Both the position numbers and the translations under genes were made by a program. From contig JAGBJT010000036.1 in assembly GCA_017934275.1 (NCBI GenBank), positions 1 through 34,370 on the forward strand: 34,370 nt of DNA. The letters are read 5' to 3'. The notes under the pieces are model-generated. The model was not told where the DNA came from, searched no databases, and saw only the letters and a program-made list of their open reading frames with translations. The DNA is from Cardiobacteriaceae bacterium (GTDB lineage Bacteria; Pseudomonadota; Gammaproteobacteria; Cardiobacteriales; Cardiobacteriaceae). Every line of letters starts with the position of its first letter. The stretch's first letter is position 1. Below are positions 15,886-24,300 of the stretch, one piece after another.

Positions 15886-17067
15886 TTACATCACTTTTGC
15901 AACGCTATCGGCAAAGTAAGCGATTTTTTCGTCGGAGCGCAGACCAGCGAGGTTAATCCGTCCCGTGCCGACCATATAAATCGCGAAATCTTCCCGTAAT
16001 TTTTTCACTCTTTCAACACCGAGTGGCAGAAGTGAAAACATTCCGTGATGGCGAGTTACAAAGCTCCAATCAAAGCTACTTTTTGCCTGCAATGCCGCTT
16101 GTAATTTTTCACGGCGAGTGCGGATAAAGGCGCACATTTCATTGAGTTCGGTTTCCCAATCTTTGCGTAGAGCCGCGTCGTTCAAAATTTCTGCGACAAC
16201 GGAAGCTGGATGATCAGGTGCCATTGATACAACTTTACGGGTTTCGGCATTGATATGCGATTGCATTGCGCCAGCTTCCGCGCTATTTGCACCGAGGGTC
16301 AAAATTGCGCCAGCGCGGTCGCGGTAAAGTCCGAAATTCTTCGAACACGAAACCGCAACCAGTGCTTGTGCGACATTTTTAACGACATAACGCACTCCCC
16401 AAGCATCATCTTCGATACTTTCACCCAAACCGAGATAAGCAAAATCGATAACTGGCGTAAATCCGTTTTTATTGGCAAGCTCGGTGATTTTTACCCAATC
16501 ATCGCGAGAAAAATCCGCACCAGACGGATTATGACAACAGCCGTGCAAAAGAACACAATCCTCCTCACCGAGTTTTTCCAATGCCGCAAAAACTGAATTT
16601 TTATCTACTTCGGAGGTTTTCTCATCGAGATATTTGTATCGTTCAATTTTTAGTCCTGCTGCCGCAAAAATTGCCAAATGATTTCCCCAAGTCGGATCGG
16701 GAATCCAAAATTTACCGTTCGGCTGCATTGAATTTATTGCTTCACCGATAACCCGCAACGCTCCTGTGCCGCCAGTTGATTGATTAACCCGAATGCGGTT
16801 TGAATCAAAACTATCGGCTAAAACCAACTTCGCAATTGCTTCGTTATATTCAGGATTGCCTGAAAGCGGTTGATATTTTTTCGTCGTTTGCGTGGCGAGT
16901 AGGCGTTTTTCCGCTTCTTTTACCGCCCGTAAAACGGGAGTTTCACCGTCAGCATTGATAAAAATTCCGACACCGACATCGATTTTTTCTTCGCGTTTGT
17001 CATCACGGCAAAGTTGAGTGAGCTGCAAAATCGGATCGGCTGGAAGTTGTTGAACATTTTTGAACAT
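15886..17067 (-). CDS. Aspartate/aromatic amino acid aminotransferase, class I
   Basis: A 393-aa PLP enzyme of the AspC/TyrB type that moves amino groups between aspartate or aromatic amino acids and 2-oxo acids in the cytosol. Signatures are DVGVGIFINADGETPVL, STGGTGALRVIGE, HGCCHNPSGAD, PVIDFAYLGLGE and the PLP lysine in SCSKNFGLYRDRAG near residue 245. The C-terminal region has the expected GMFSLLPL and GRINLAGL. The start ATG has GAGGAAC upstream. A GACAAAAATTGTC motif lies 33 bp upstream of the start codon and MITE copy 3 lies a little further. Aspartate versus tyrosine preference cannot be resolved by eye, so no symbol is given. Confidence 0.92.
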   Translation of the reverse strand: MFKNVQQLPADPILQLTQLCRDDKREEKIDVGVGIFINADGETPVLRAVKEAEKRLLATQTTKKYQPLSGNPEYNEAIAKLVLADSFDSNRIRVNQSTGGTGALRVIGEAINSMQPNGKFWIPDPTWGNHLAIFAAAGLKIERYKYLDEKTSEVDKNSVFAALEKLGEEDCVLLHGCCHNPSGADFSRDDWVKITELANKNGFTPVIDFAYLGLGESIEDDAWGVRYVVKNVAQALVAVSCSKNFGLYRDRAGAILTLGANSAEAGAMQSHINAETRKVVSMAPDHPASVVAEILNDAALRKDWETELNEMCAFIRTRREKLQAALQAKSSFDWSFVTRHHGMFSLLPLGVERVKKLREDFAIYMVGTGRINLAGLRSDEKIAYFADSVAKVM

Positions 17068-17099
17068 TTGAAGTTCCTCGTTAAATGAGAAAAATATCT

Positions 17100-17112
17100 G
17101 ACAAAAATTGTC
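17100..17112. repeat. GACAAAAATTGTC motif upstream of the aminotransferase
   Basis: An exact 13-bp copy 33 bp upstream of the start codon, placed where an operator or leader element would sit. Confidence 0.7.
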
Positions 17113-17175
17113 GCTATGTTTAACGATGTCTTTCTGTCATTACCGATGAATTAAAATTCGCCAAATTTTACCTCT

Positions 17176-17281
17176 TGTAGTCGTTTCAATTCAAAATAAG
17201 ACAAGGAAACGAGCCGCAGACAGTATGAGAATACGGCAAGGCGAAGTTGACGCGGTATTATTTTGAATTGGGACGACTATT
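17176..17281 (+). repeat. Correia-like MITE, copy 3 (about 106 bp), overlapping a gene end
   Basis: Its left end is degenerate (TGTAGTCG instead of TATAGTCG) and its right end is ...GGGACGACTAT. Its right 24 bp, read on the minus strand, form the last codons and TAA stop of the neighbouring Cys/Met-metabolism gene. Central blocks (GACAAGG, GAGCCGCAGACAGTAT, ATACGGCAAGGCGAAG) match the other copies. Confidence 0.85.
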
Positions 17282-18421
17282 TAAGGCCTGATTTATATCC
17301 GCCCAAATATCTTCTACATTTTCAATACCGATAGAAAAGCGCAACAGACCTTCGCGAATTCCTAATTTATCCTTACTTTCCTGCGGAAGTCCGCTGTGCG
17401 ACTGGCTTGAAGAATGATTTACTAAACTTTCCACTCCGCCCAAACTAGACGACATTTGTATTAGTTTGAGAGACTTTATTACGGTATTTGCAGCACTTCT
17501 GCTGTCATCTTGCAAATAAACCGAAACCACACCGCCGAAGCCGCGCATTTGCTTTTTCGCTAAATCGTGAAATTCGTTATTTTTAAGTCCTGGATAAAAA
17601 ACTCGCGCAATTGCTGGGTGATTTTCCAAGCGTTCGGCGATGATTTGCGCGTTTTCCTGATGTCTATCCATTCTGATGGCAAGCGTTTTTATTCCCCGTA
17701 ACACAAATGCACAATCAATTGGAGCAGCCACCGCACCGCTGTGAATTTGCATATTTTTAATTGCCGCGGCGTGTTCCTTATTTTTTGTAACTGTAATACC
17801 CATTAACACATCTGAATGACCGCATAAGTATTTTGTCGCAGAATGCACGACGATATCGCAGCCTAAATCCAGCGGATTTTGCAAATATGCTGTGGCAAAT
17901 GTGTTATCAATACCGACAATTGTCCCGTATTTGTGTGCAATTTTGGATAATTTTTGAATATCAACTAGGCGTAATAAAGGATTACTCGGAGTTTCCAGCC
18001 AAAGCATCTTAACCCGTTGATTTTTAAGGATATTTTCTAGATTTTCCGCCTCGGTTAAATCCGCAAAAATAACATTTATTCCCCATTTGGCATAAATGTC
18101 ATTCAATAAATCAAAAGAACCGCCGTAAATATCGGCTACCGCCACAATCGTATCTTCGGGCTCTAAAAGTGCGCGCCAGACCGCATCAATCGCTGCAACT
18201 CCGCTACTAAACGCAAAACCAGCATTGCCGTTTTCAAGTTCCGCCAAAGTATCTTCCAAAATCTGCCGCGTTGGATTGGACAGGCGCGAATAACGGAAAG
18301 GAATTTGCTCGCCGATTTCCTTCATCGCGAACATACTGTTTTGATAAATCGGCGGCATAATCGCGCGGTTATGCTCGTCAGGGTTATAAGCTGCGTGAAT
18401 TGCTTTGCTTTCAAATTTCAT
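17258..18421 (-). CDS. Cys/Met-metabolism PLP enzyme (cystathionine gamma-synthase/lyase type)
   Basis: The 387-aa protein belongs to the MetB/MetC/MccB fold-type I family of transsulfuration. Visible signatures are SRLSNPTRQILEDTLAELE, FSSGVAAIDA, YGGSFDL, WLETPSNPLLR, VGIDNTFATAYLQNPL and the PLP lysine in HSATKYLCGHSD near residue 197. SSSLGGVESLV near the C-terminus is typical. Whether it makes cystathionine, splits it, or releases sulfide is not decidable by eye. The start ATG has AAGGATT upstream. The last residues SRPNSK and the TAA stop are encoded by the terminal inverted repeat of MITE copy 3, so the native C-terminus has been replaced or trimmed. Confidence 0.9.
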   Translation of the reverse strand: MKFESKAIHAAYNPDEHNRAIMPPIYQNSMFAMKEIGEQIPFRYSRLSNPTRQILEDTLAELENGNAGFAFSSGVAAIDAVWRALLEPEDTIVAVADIYGGSFDLLNDIYAKWGINVIFADLTEAENLENILKNQRVKMLWLETPSNPLLRLVDIQKLSKIAHKYGTIVGIDNTFATAYLQNPLDLGCDIVVHSATKYLCGHSDVLMGITVTKNKEHAAAIKNMQIHSGAVAAPIDCAFVLRGIKTLAIRMDRHQENAQIIAERLENHPAIARVFYPGLKNNEFHDLAKKQMRGFGGVVSVYLQDDSRSAANTVIKSLKLIQMSSSLGGVESLVNHSSSQSHSGLPQESKDKLGIREGLLRFSIGIENVEDIWADINQALNSRPNSK

Positions 18422-18501
18422 TTTTTAATCCTTAAATAATTCCGTGAAAAGAATTTTATTTATTCTTTTTATGCCGTAAATATGAAATATTTTTCCGTTC
18501 T

Positions 18502-18608
18502 TATAGTCGTTTCAGTTCAAAATAAGACAAGGCAGCGAGCCGAAGACAGTATGGCTAATACGGCGAGGCGAAGCTAACGCAGTATTATTTTGAAATGGAA
18601 CGACTATA
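18502..18608 (+). repeat. Correia-like MITE, copy 4 (107 bp, best-preserved ends)
   Basis: The ends TATAGTCGTTTCAGTTCAA and TTGAAATGGAACGACTATA form a terminal inverted repeat of about 24 bp with two mismatches. The element is flanked by AT-rich sequence and lies upstream of the transsulfuration enzyme gene. Confidence 0.9.
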
Positions 18609-18665
18609 TAATTATCGGTAATAAGTTTTAGCACTCTTCAATATTATTTTTTTACACCGTTAAAT

Positions 18666-18706
18666 AAAAAACAAGCGAAAATCAAGTTAAATTTCCGCTT
18701 GTTTTT
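18666..18706 (-). terminator. Rho-independent terminator after the cupin gene
   Basis: On the minus strand AAACAAGCGGAAAT and its near-complement form a 14-bp stem with one mismatch and an 8-nt loop, followed by TTTTTT. It lies just after the cupin stop codon. Confidence 0.85.
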
Positions 18707-18733
18707 ATCCGTAAAAAAAGACCTTGATATGGT

Positions 18734-19306
18734 TTATTTTTTACCATCTTTTAGTTCTTTTACCGCTTCTTCAAGCTTCGGATTATTCTGATGTTTTACC
18801 GCTGTTTTAACTGCTTTTTCATACTCTTCATCGCTAACTTTTTCCAGCCATACGGTTTTATTTTCGGGATTAGCAGGCATTACGGAAATATGCGCCATCA
18901 TTGTTTCCGCACCGCCGCCGTGCCAATGTTTTGCATCAGGGGCGATTTTGACTACATCGCCCGCGGTAATTTTTTCCGCGGTTTTACCGTCTTCTTGAAA
19001 TAAACCTTCACCTGCGGTAACTAATAATATTTGCCCGCCAGTGTGATAATGCCAATCGGTGCGCGCACATTTTTCAAAAGTTACATTAGCGATTGAGATA
19101 TGCAAAGCGTCTGCTCCGTCAGACATGTTGTGTAAATGCGTGGTGCCCGTGAAATGTTCGCTATACGGATTTATTTCACCCTTCGCGAAAGGTTGAGATA
19201 ACTCTTCTATATTTTTTTCTGCACCGTTACTAACAGAATTTTTATCATCTTCTGCATTTACATTCATAATTAAAACTCCTAGAACTAATAAACATAGCTT
19301 TTTCAT
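18734..19306 (-). CDS. Secreted cupin-domain protein
   Basis: The 190-aa protein starts with a signal peptide (MKKLCLLVLGVLIMNVNA), so it is periplasmic. One conserved beta-barrel cupin follows, with motif 1 WHYHTGGQILLVTAGEGLF (His86, His88, Gln92) and motif 2 ITAGDVVKIAPDAKHWHGG (His127, His129). These would hold a divalent metal. Related proteins are annotated as carboxymuconolactone-decarboxylase-linked or quercetinase-like cupins, but no substrate can be inferred here. The C-terminal tail is lysine-rich and charged. The start ATG has AGGAGACC upstream. It follows the AlbA-type gene by 32 bp on the same strand and may be co-transcribed with it. Confidence 0.85.
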   Translation of the reverse strand: MKKLCLLVLGVLIMNVNAEDDKNSVSNGAEKNIEELSQPFAKGEINPYSEHFTGTTHLHNMSDGADALHISIANVTFEKCARTDWHYHTGGQILLVTAGEGLFQEDGKTAEKITAGDVVKIAPDAKHWHGGGAETMMAHISVMPANPENKTVWLEKVSDEEYEKAVKTAVKHQNNPKLEEAVKELKDGKK

Positions 19307-19338
19307 TTTTTGGTCTCCTGTTGTTGATAAATAGAAAA

Positions 19339-20523
19339 TTATTTATGCCGCAAGGTTAAATATACGGTGGAATTTTGCTCGCGGTATTCTGGTTCGGAAA
19401 GCTTAAATTTTTCCATTGAAGCATAAATTCGTGTTACACCTTCATTTAGTTGTCTAACATATCCCATATCCTCTAACACTCTGGCAATACGCGGATTACG
19501 GGCATAGCGTTCGGTTTTGATATTTTCGACCGTAACTTGCGCGGGAAGCGGGCCGCTATTGCTGATTTCTAAATAATCATCGAAATGCTTGATATAAATT
19601 GCACTTCCCTGCAAGTTATAAGAACGATGGCAAAGTGCATTTACTAAACCCTCTAACCAAGCCTCTTCGGGATATTCAGGAACTTGTAGGAATTTACCCG
19701 TTTCAAGATCTAAATAAGAACTATCTTTTAGCGAAATTCGCAAAAATTCCTTCAATTCGCGAATTAAATTCGGAATGTTATTTTCAAATCTTCGGTCTTT
19801 AATCACATTGTGTTCAGAACCAGTTTTTTGCTGATTACCTTGATAACGGATATAACGAACCGAAGCCGAAGGAATATATTTTTCAGGGTCTTTGGCAAAT
19901 AACAAAACCGCTGATTTTTTGAAGTAATAGTTACCGTCTTTTTTATTTGCTAAATAACGCTTTACTAATAAATCCAAAGGATTACCAGTGTAATTTACTG
20001 TATTTTTATATTGCTCGATTAAATCATTATCTAAATCTTCTAAATCAAAATCTTCAACTATTTCGTCTTCAAAATGGCGGATATTTTTGTCATATTCCAA
20101 TTTTCTAATCTGTTCGCGGTTTAATTCGCGATTGCTATCAGCTACTCTTAAAAATACTTTCTCGTTATCTTTACGGCTAAAAATTCTTTCATAATCTTGT
20201 TCAATATGAAAAATAAATATCAATTTTCCATCAATTATCAATTCCTCTAATTGAATATTGCAAGGCGGAATAATGTAATCAAAAACTATCTTTCGATAAT
20301 CATCCAATTTATTCCCCAACAAATTCAAATCAACAACTTCACCGTTATCTTCAACTCCGAAAACCAAAATTCCACCGTCAGCATTGAGCATTCCGATTAG
20401 TTCATCTGCAATTTTGCTCGGTTTAGTATCTTTTCCTTTCCGTTCAAAATATTGGTTTTCAGGCTGCTGTTCTAAATATTCTTTTGTAATAATTGTGTTA
20501 ATTTGTGAGATTGCTGTCTTCAT
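19339..20523 (-). CDS. AlbA_2/Schlafen-type DNA-binding protein with HATPase-like C-terminus
   Basis: The 394-aa protein starts with an AlbA_2 (Schlafen-related) domain: ENQYFERKGKDTKPSKIADELIGMLNADGG followed by ILVFGVEDNGEV. The C-terminal half resembles the RecG-like/HATPase_c_4 module, with WLEGLVNALCHRSYNLQGSAI, IKHFDDYLEISNSGPLP and GYVRQLNEGVTRIYASM. Such proteins are often predicted transcriptional regulators or defence-linked ATPases; the role is unproven. The start has no clear Shine-Dalgarno and lies 22 bp after the broken YafQ-like gene, so it may belong to the same transcript as the RelB antitoxin. Confidence 0.85.
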   Translation of the reverse strand: MKTAISQINTIITKEYLEQQPENQYFERKGKDTKPSKIADELIGMLNADGGILVFGVEDNGEVVDLNLLGNKLDDYRKIVFDYIIPPCNIQLEELIIDGKLIFIFHIEQDYERIFSRKDNEKVFLRVADSNRELNREQIRKLEYDKNIRHFEDEIVEDFDLEDLDNDLIEQYKNTVNYTGNPLDLLVKRYLANKKDGNYYFKKSAVLLFAKDPEKYIPSASVRYIRYQGNQQKTGSEHNVIKDRRFENNIPNLIRELKEFLRISLKDSSYLDLETGKFLQVPEYPEEAWLEGLVNALCHRSYNLQGSAIYIKHFDDYLEISNSGPLPAQVTVENIKTERYARNPRIARVLEDMGYVRQLNEGVTRIYASMEKFKLSEPEYREQNSTVYLTLRHK

Positions 20524-20545
20524 AATTATGTCGTTTGTTTTGTTG

Positions 20546-20800
20546 TTACGAAAATATTTCCGAATGAGAATTTAATCGGACTAATTCTAAAACCTCGTCG
20601 TTATATTTATACAACAATAATAAATCAGGCTTTATATGACATTCTCAGTAATTTGAGTAATTTCCTTTTAGTTGATGATCTAAATATTTTTCTGGCAACG
20701 GTTGATTTTTCGATAAAAAATACAAAACTTCTAACAAGTTTTCTGATAAACCGAAGTGCTTCAATTCTTTGGAAAATCTAGTGCTTTCTTTTATTTTCAT
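20546..20800 (-). pseudogene. YafQ/RelE-family toxin gene with in-frame stop
   Basis: The 84-codon frame begins at the ATG at 20800, which overlaps the antitoxin stop as ATGA. It reads KYLDHQLKGNYSNY, then TGA (20645-20647), then ECHIKPDLLLLYKYND and LVRLNSHSEIF to a TAA at 20546. YafQ toxins have an uninterrupted HxLKGxxxxYRxCHIxPDWLLIYK stretch, so the TGA most simply replaces CGA (Arg) by one C-to-T change. The truncated 51-aa product lacks the conserved catalytic histidine region, so the mRNA interferase should be inactive. It is too short for simple ORF callers. The toxin is dead unless the stop is read through or is a sequencing error. Confidence 0.82.
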
Positions 20801-21072
20801 TGCCGTGGTTCTTGCTTTTTGGCTTGCAAAAATTCTTCTAAATTCTCATAAGTTTTACCGCCATCATTTTTTAGCTCGGCAATCGCTTCAAGAGTGCTTG
20901 CTGAAAATTTTCTCTCATAATTCAAAGAAAGCGGAATTTGATTCGTCTCGGCAGTTTGAGTTAAAAACATCCGCAAAGCTTGGCTTGGTGTCATTCCTTG
21001 ACTACGAATAACCGCAAAAGCTCTATCTCTAATCGTTTTTTCTAGGCGAAAGTTGTAAGTAACATCGGTCAT
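20797..21072 (-). CDS. RelB/DinJ-family antitoxin
   Basis: The 91-aa protein has the RelB/DinJ ribbon-helix-helix N-terminus (MTDVTYNFRLEKTIRDRAFAVIRSQGMTPSQALRMFLTQT), which binds DNA and autoregulates the operon. The charged C-terminal tail normally wraps around and neutralises the toxin. The frame extends 19 codons upstream into MITE copy 5, but AAGGAAG lies 8 nt before the ATG at 21072, so that start is used. The stop overlaps the toxin start as ATGA, the classic antitoxin-toxin order. The partner is broken, so this is now an orphan antitoxin that may still repress its promoter or neutralise toxins encoded elsewhere. Confidence 0.87.
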   Translation of the reverse strand: MTDVTYNFRLEKTIRDRAFAVIRSQGMTPSQALRMFLTQTAETNQIPLSLNYERKFSASTLEAIAELKNDGGKTYENLEEFLQAKKQEPRQ

Positions 21073-21115
21073 TGTTTGCTTCCTTAATTTAAGTATGAAT
21101 GTCGAACACAATTCA

Positions 21116-21220
21116 TATAGTCGTTCCATTTCAAAATAATACTGCGGGAGCTTTCTCGCCGTATTCTGATACAGTCTTTAAGCTCGCTGCCTTGTCTTAT
21201 TTTGAACTGAAACGACTATA
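21116..21220 (-). repeat. Correia-like MITE, copy 5 (105 bp, reverse orientation)
   Basis: The ends TATAGTCGTTCCATTTCAA and ...GAACTGAAACGACTATA match copies 1-4. The interior has small changes (ACTGCGGGAGCTTTCTCGCC). It occupies the immediate upstream region of the antitoxin gene, 43 bp before its start codon. Confidence 0.88.
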
Positions 21221-21253
21221 CAATTTGTGTATCTATTGTGTATCAATTTAGCA

Positions 21254-21277
21254 TAAAAAAACCGCCCGAAGGCGGTA
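21254..21277 (-). terminator. Rho-independent terminator of pilC copy 2
   Basis: On the minus strand ACCGCC-TTCG-GGCGGT, a stable UUCG tetraloop hairpin, is followed by seven T. It lies 37 bp after the stop codon. Confidence 0.92.
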
Positions 21278-21313
21278 ACAATAATTTAAGGTGAATAAAG
21301 CTTTGAGTTTATT

Positions 21314-24300
21314 TTAGCGTTCAAGCATTTTCACTTCCCGTAGTGAAGTTCTGATGAATGAACCGCCGCAAGGTTTAACTACCAATCCTTTTTGGATCAT
21401 TCCCGAACTCGAACCAGAAGCATAGATGCCGAAATCTTGAATGCCGTTGTTGCCTTTGGCACATTGGTTATTTTGTGCTTTGCCTGTTAGAGCAGATTTG
21501 CCAACAACACCAGGATTGGTTAGCTCACCGCCTTGCACACCACCGTTTTGGTTCAAAGCATCGCGGAGTTTGTTTGATTCAGATGCGCGTTGTATGACAG
21601 TTGCCGACAAAATTTCGTCATATTTATCACCAACAAACTCACCTTCTTTTGCAATCGCTTTTTTGCGTTCTTCTTCCGTCATTGCATTGAGTTCATCTTC
21701 GCTACGGCGGTCTTTGGCGAAGGTAATCGAATCTGAATTCAACTTACCGCCAGTGAGAACATTCAATCCCATAAACCAAGAGTAGCCTTTGGTGCTTTCT
21801 TTTTCGGTAAATTTAGAACCTGAATGTGATTCGCCAGTTGTCGTGGAAGTTGATTTCTTTTTCCGTTCATACACGGTTACGATTTTGCGTTGCTCGGTAG
21901 TGTCGTGCGTTCCGCAAGTTTCGCCAGCATCCGCTGTTCCGTGATTTAGAACTGGAGATGACGAAATTACAACCCAGTCACCTTCGTTTTTTGATACTTC
22001 TTCAAAATCGTCATTGCCTTCAAGAGTATCACTTTGACTGGTCATATTCGGAGTTAGGAAAGATATACCGATAGCTGAACTTTCAATTGAATAAGCCCGA
22101 GTTGTAAAGAACACACCTTCAAAAAGCACATCAGGTTGCACAACTACGCGTTCGCTGGTTACGCCAGTTCCGTCGCCGTTATCGTGTCCTTCATCAAGCA
22201 GAACTTTCCAACCTTTGTATTTACCGACTAAATTTGGATATTCATCAAGTCCGTCAGCGCGCTTACGGATATAACGGCTTTCGCCTTCAACCTCCAATTT
22301 TTGCTCGATAAGTTGATTTACTCCCGCAGCTTCTGGCTTCTCGTCGGTCAAATCATCGTAAATGCCGTACATTGCCTGACGCTCGCCAGCTGATTCTCTA
22401 TCTTTGTGATAAATATCCGAGCCCGTTCCGAAAACTACGACATATTTATCACCTGCAATTTTTCCTTCTTCCAATAACTTCTGTGGAATACGATAAACCG
22501 CAGGAGCTGCCGTAATCGGTTGAGTTGCTTCACCGTTGAAGATTTTTACTGCGCTCCATTTAGATGGAGCACCGCGCAAATCAAAGCGATACAAATCACC
22601 GTTGTAATCACCTGCATAAGCAACATCAGCAATACCGTCAAAATCGACATCAACTACCACAGGAGCGGCAAGGGCATTGATGCCATTTGCGTGTTCTTCT
22701 GCTGGTGCTTCGATTTTTTTAATCAAAGTTCCGCCATGACCGTTTTTGAACGCCTGCGGTTTTTTGAGAGAAAAATTCACACCCAATGCGTCATATATAT
22801 ATAAGGTAGGTTTGCCATCGTGATTGTGCCGTTCGCTTGCAGATGCATCTTTTGCACCAGTCGGAAAACCGTTTGCGATAAACGCTGCAACTCTGATATC
22901 ACCCAAAGGATCTACAACTTGCCGTTCGCCTTTTTCATCGAGTTTCCAGTCTTTGGCAATCGGATAAGCCGAAGGTTTAGAAATGGTGTAACCCATTTTG
23001 CTGTCGCCTTTACCGTTATAAACTTCCCAAAGTCCGCCGTCTTTAATTGATTTTTCGAAACCAACAGGAGCATTTTCAGCCGCACTAGTTGGATCATTAC
23101 CGTTAGCAAGCAAGGCATAAGCACCGCGACCGCCTTGTCCCATATTGCCGATGACTAGCGTTTCACGATTGCGAACTGCCTCATTTTTATCGTTCAATGC
23201 AGAAGCGGTAGTCAAAAGCGCAAATCCGCCATTTACTCCATACATATGTTGTATTGCAGTTCCGTAACTAACATCAGCAATTTGACTTAGAGCTTCACCG
23301 AGAGTTTCACCTTCTTCTCGCGGCATACGGTATGGCAGATAATTGAATTTCAAGTCATACGGAGATACGGTAGTTGTATTACGCTCGAATGCATAAAGCA
23401 TACCGTCGTTTGCACCCATCAAAAGATATTTCGCGTTATCGGTTTTATCTTCTTCAAGTTCTCTACCGTCGGTATTTGGAATTGCAAGAGCACCAGCATC
23501 TAAAACATCGCCCATTTGCCGTTCGTATTCAGGCTCACCGTTCGCAAGACGGTCGCGATATTGAGAAACAATTTGCTCGTCTAAATTCAACTTTTCAATA
23601 TTTTCAGCAATTTGCTTATCTGTTTGACTAGCGTCGCGTAAGAGCCACGGCCAGAAACCATTAGCAAATTCATCTTTATATTTCAACTTGGAAAAACCAA
23701 ATTTTTTCGGCAACAGAACGTATTTTTTCGCGCTATTTAGGTCAAAAACTTCATAGTTATTTGCTGCAACAGGATGTTTAGCTAAAACTTGGCGATTTTT
23801 TGGGAAATTAGCTAAATTTGCAGGAGTTTCACCTTTTTCATAATCCGCTTCATTACATAAATAACCGCCGTCATTCATCTTGTCGCAGAAATCGCCTTGT
23901 TTGACGCTTGTTCTATAAATCCGATAGAATTTTAGAGCTGAACTCCAATTGCTAGTGTTGATGTTCAAAATGCTCATCAAACCGTAGTTGTTGCCAACAT
24001 CCGACGGATATTTAGATACATCAAGCGAACTTGTTGCAATCGATACAGGAGAGGCAAGGGCGGTGGTAACTAATCCGCCAGTTTCCGTTGTAGAGCTTTC
24101 AGAAGTGCTAGTTTCGGTTTTATCCGTGTCAGTTTTCTTATCGTCGGAATATTCAACTTCTTTGGTAGTGCTAGAAGTTCCGATTACGGTAATAGCAGAA
24201 AATAAATTGTCGAAAGCAGCAGTTAAGTCATCGCTATCGGAAACATCTACATAACCTGGACCGAATTTCGCACCTTTTAATTTGTCTTGCAAGTCAGGAT

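Larger units (their letters stand above)
18422..18733. other. Non-coding gap with MITE copy 4 and a terminator
   Basis: This 312-bp gap between the transsulfuration enzyme gene and the cupin gene holds MITE copy 4 (18502-18608) and the cupin gene's terminator (18666-18706). I see no gene in it. Confidence 0.75.

Noticed and set aside
20797-21129. Longer antitoxin start at 21129
   Set aside because: It would translate the MITE end (ERLYEL...) and lacks the ribosome binding site that precedes the ATG at 21072.
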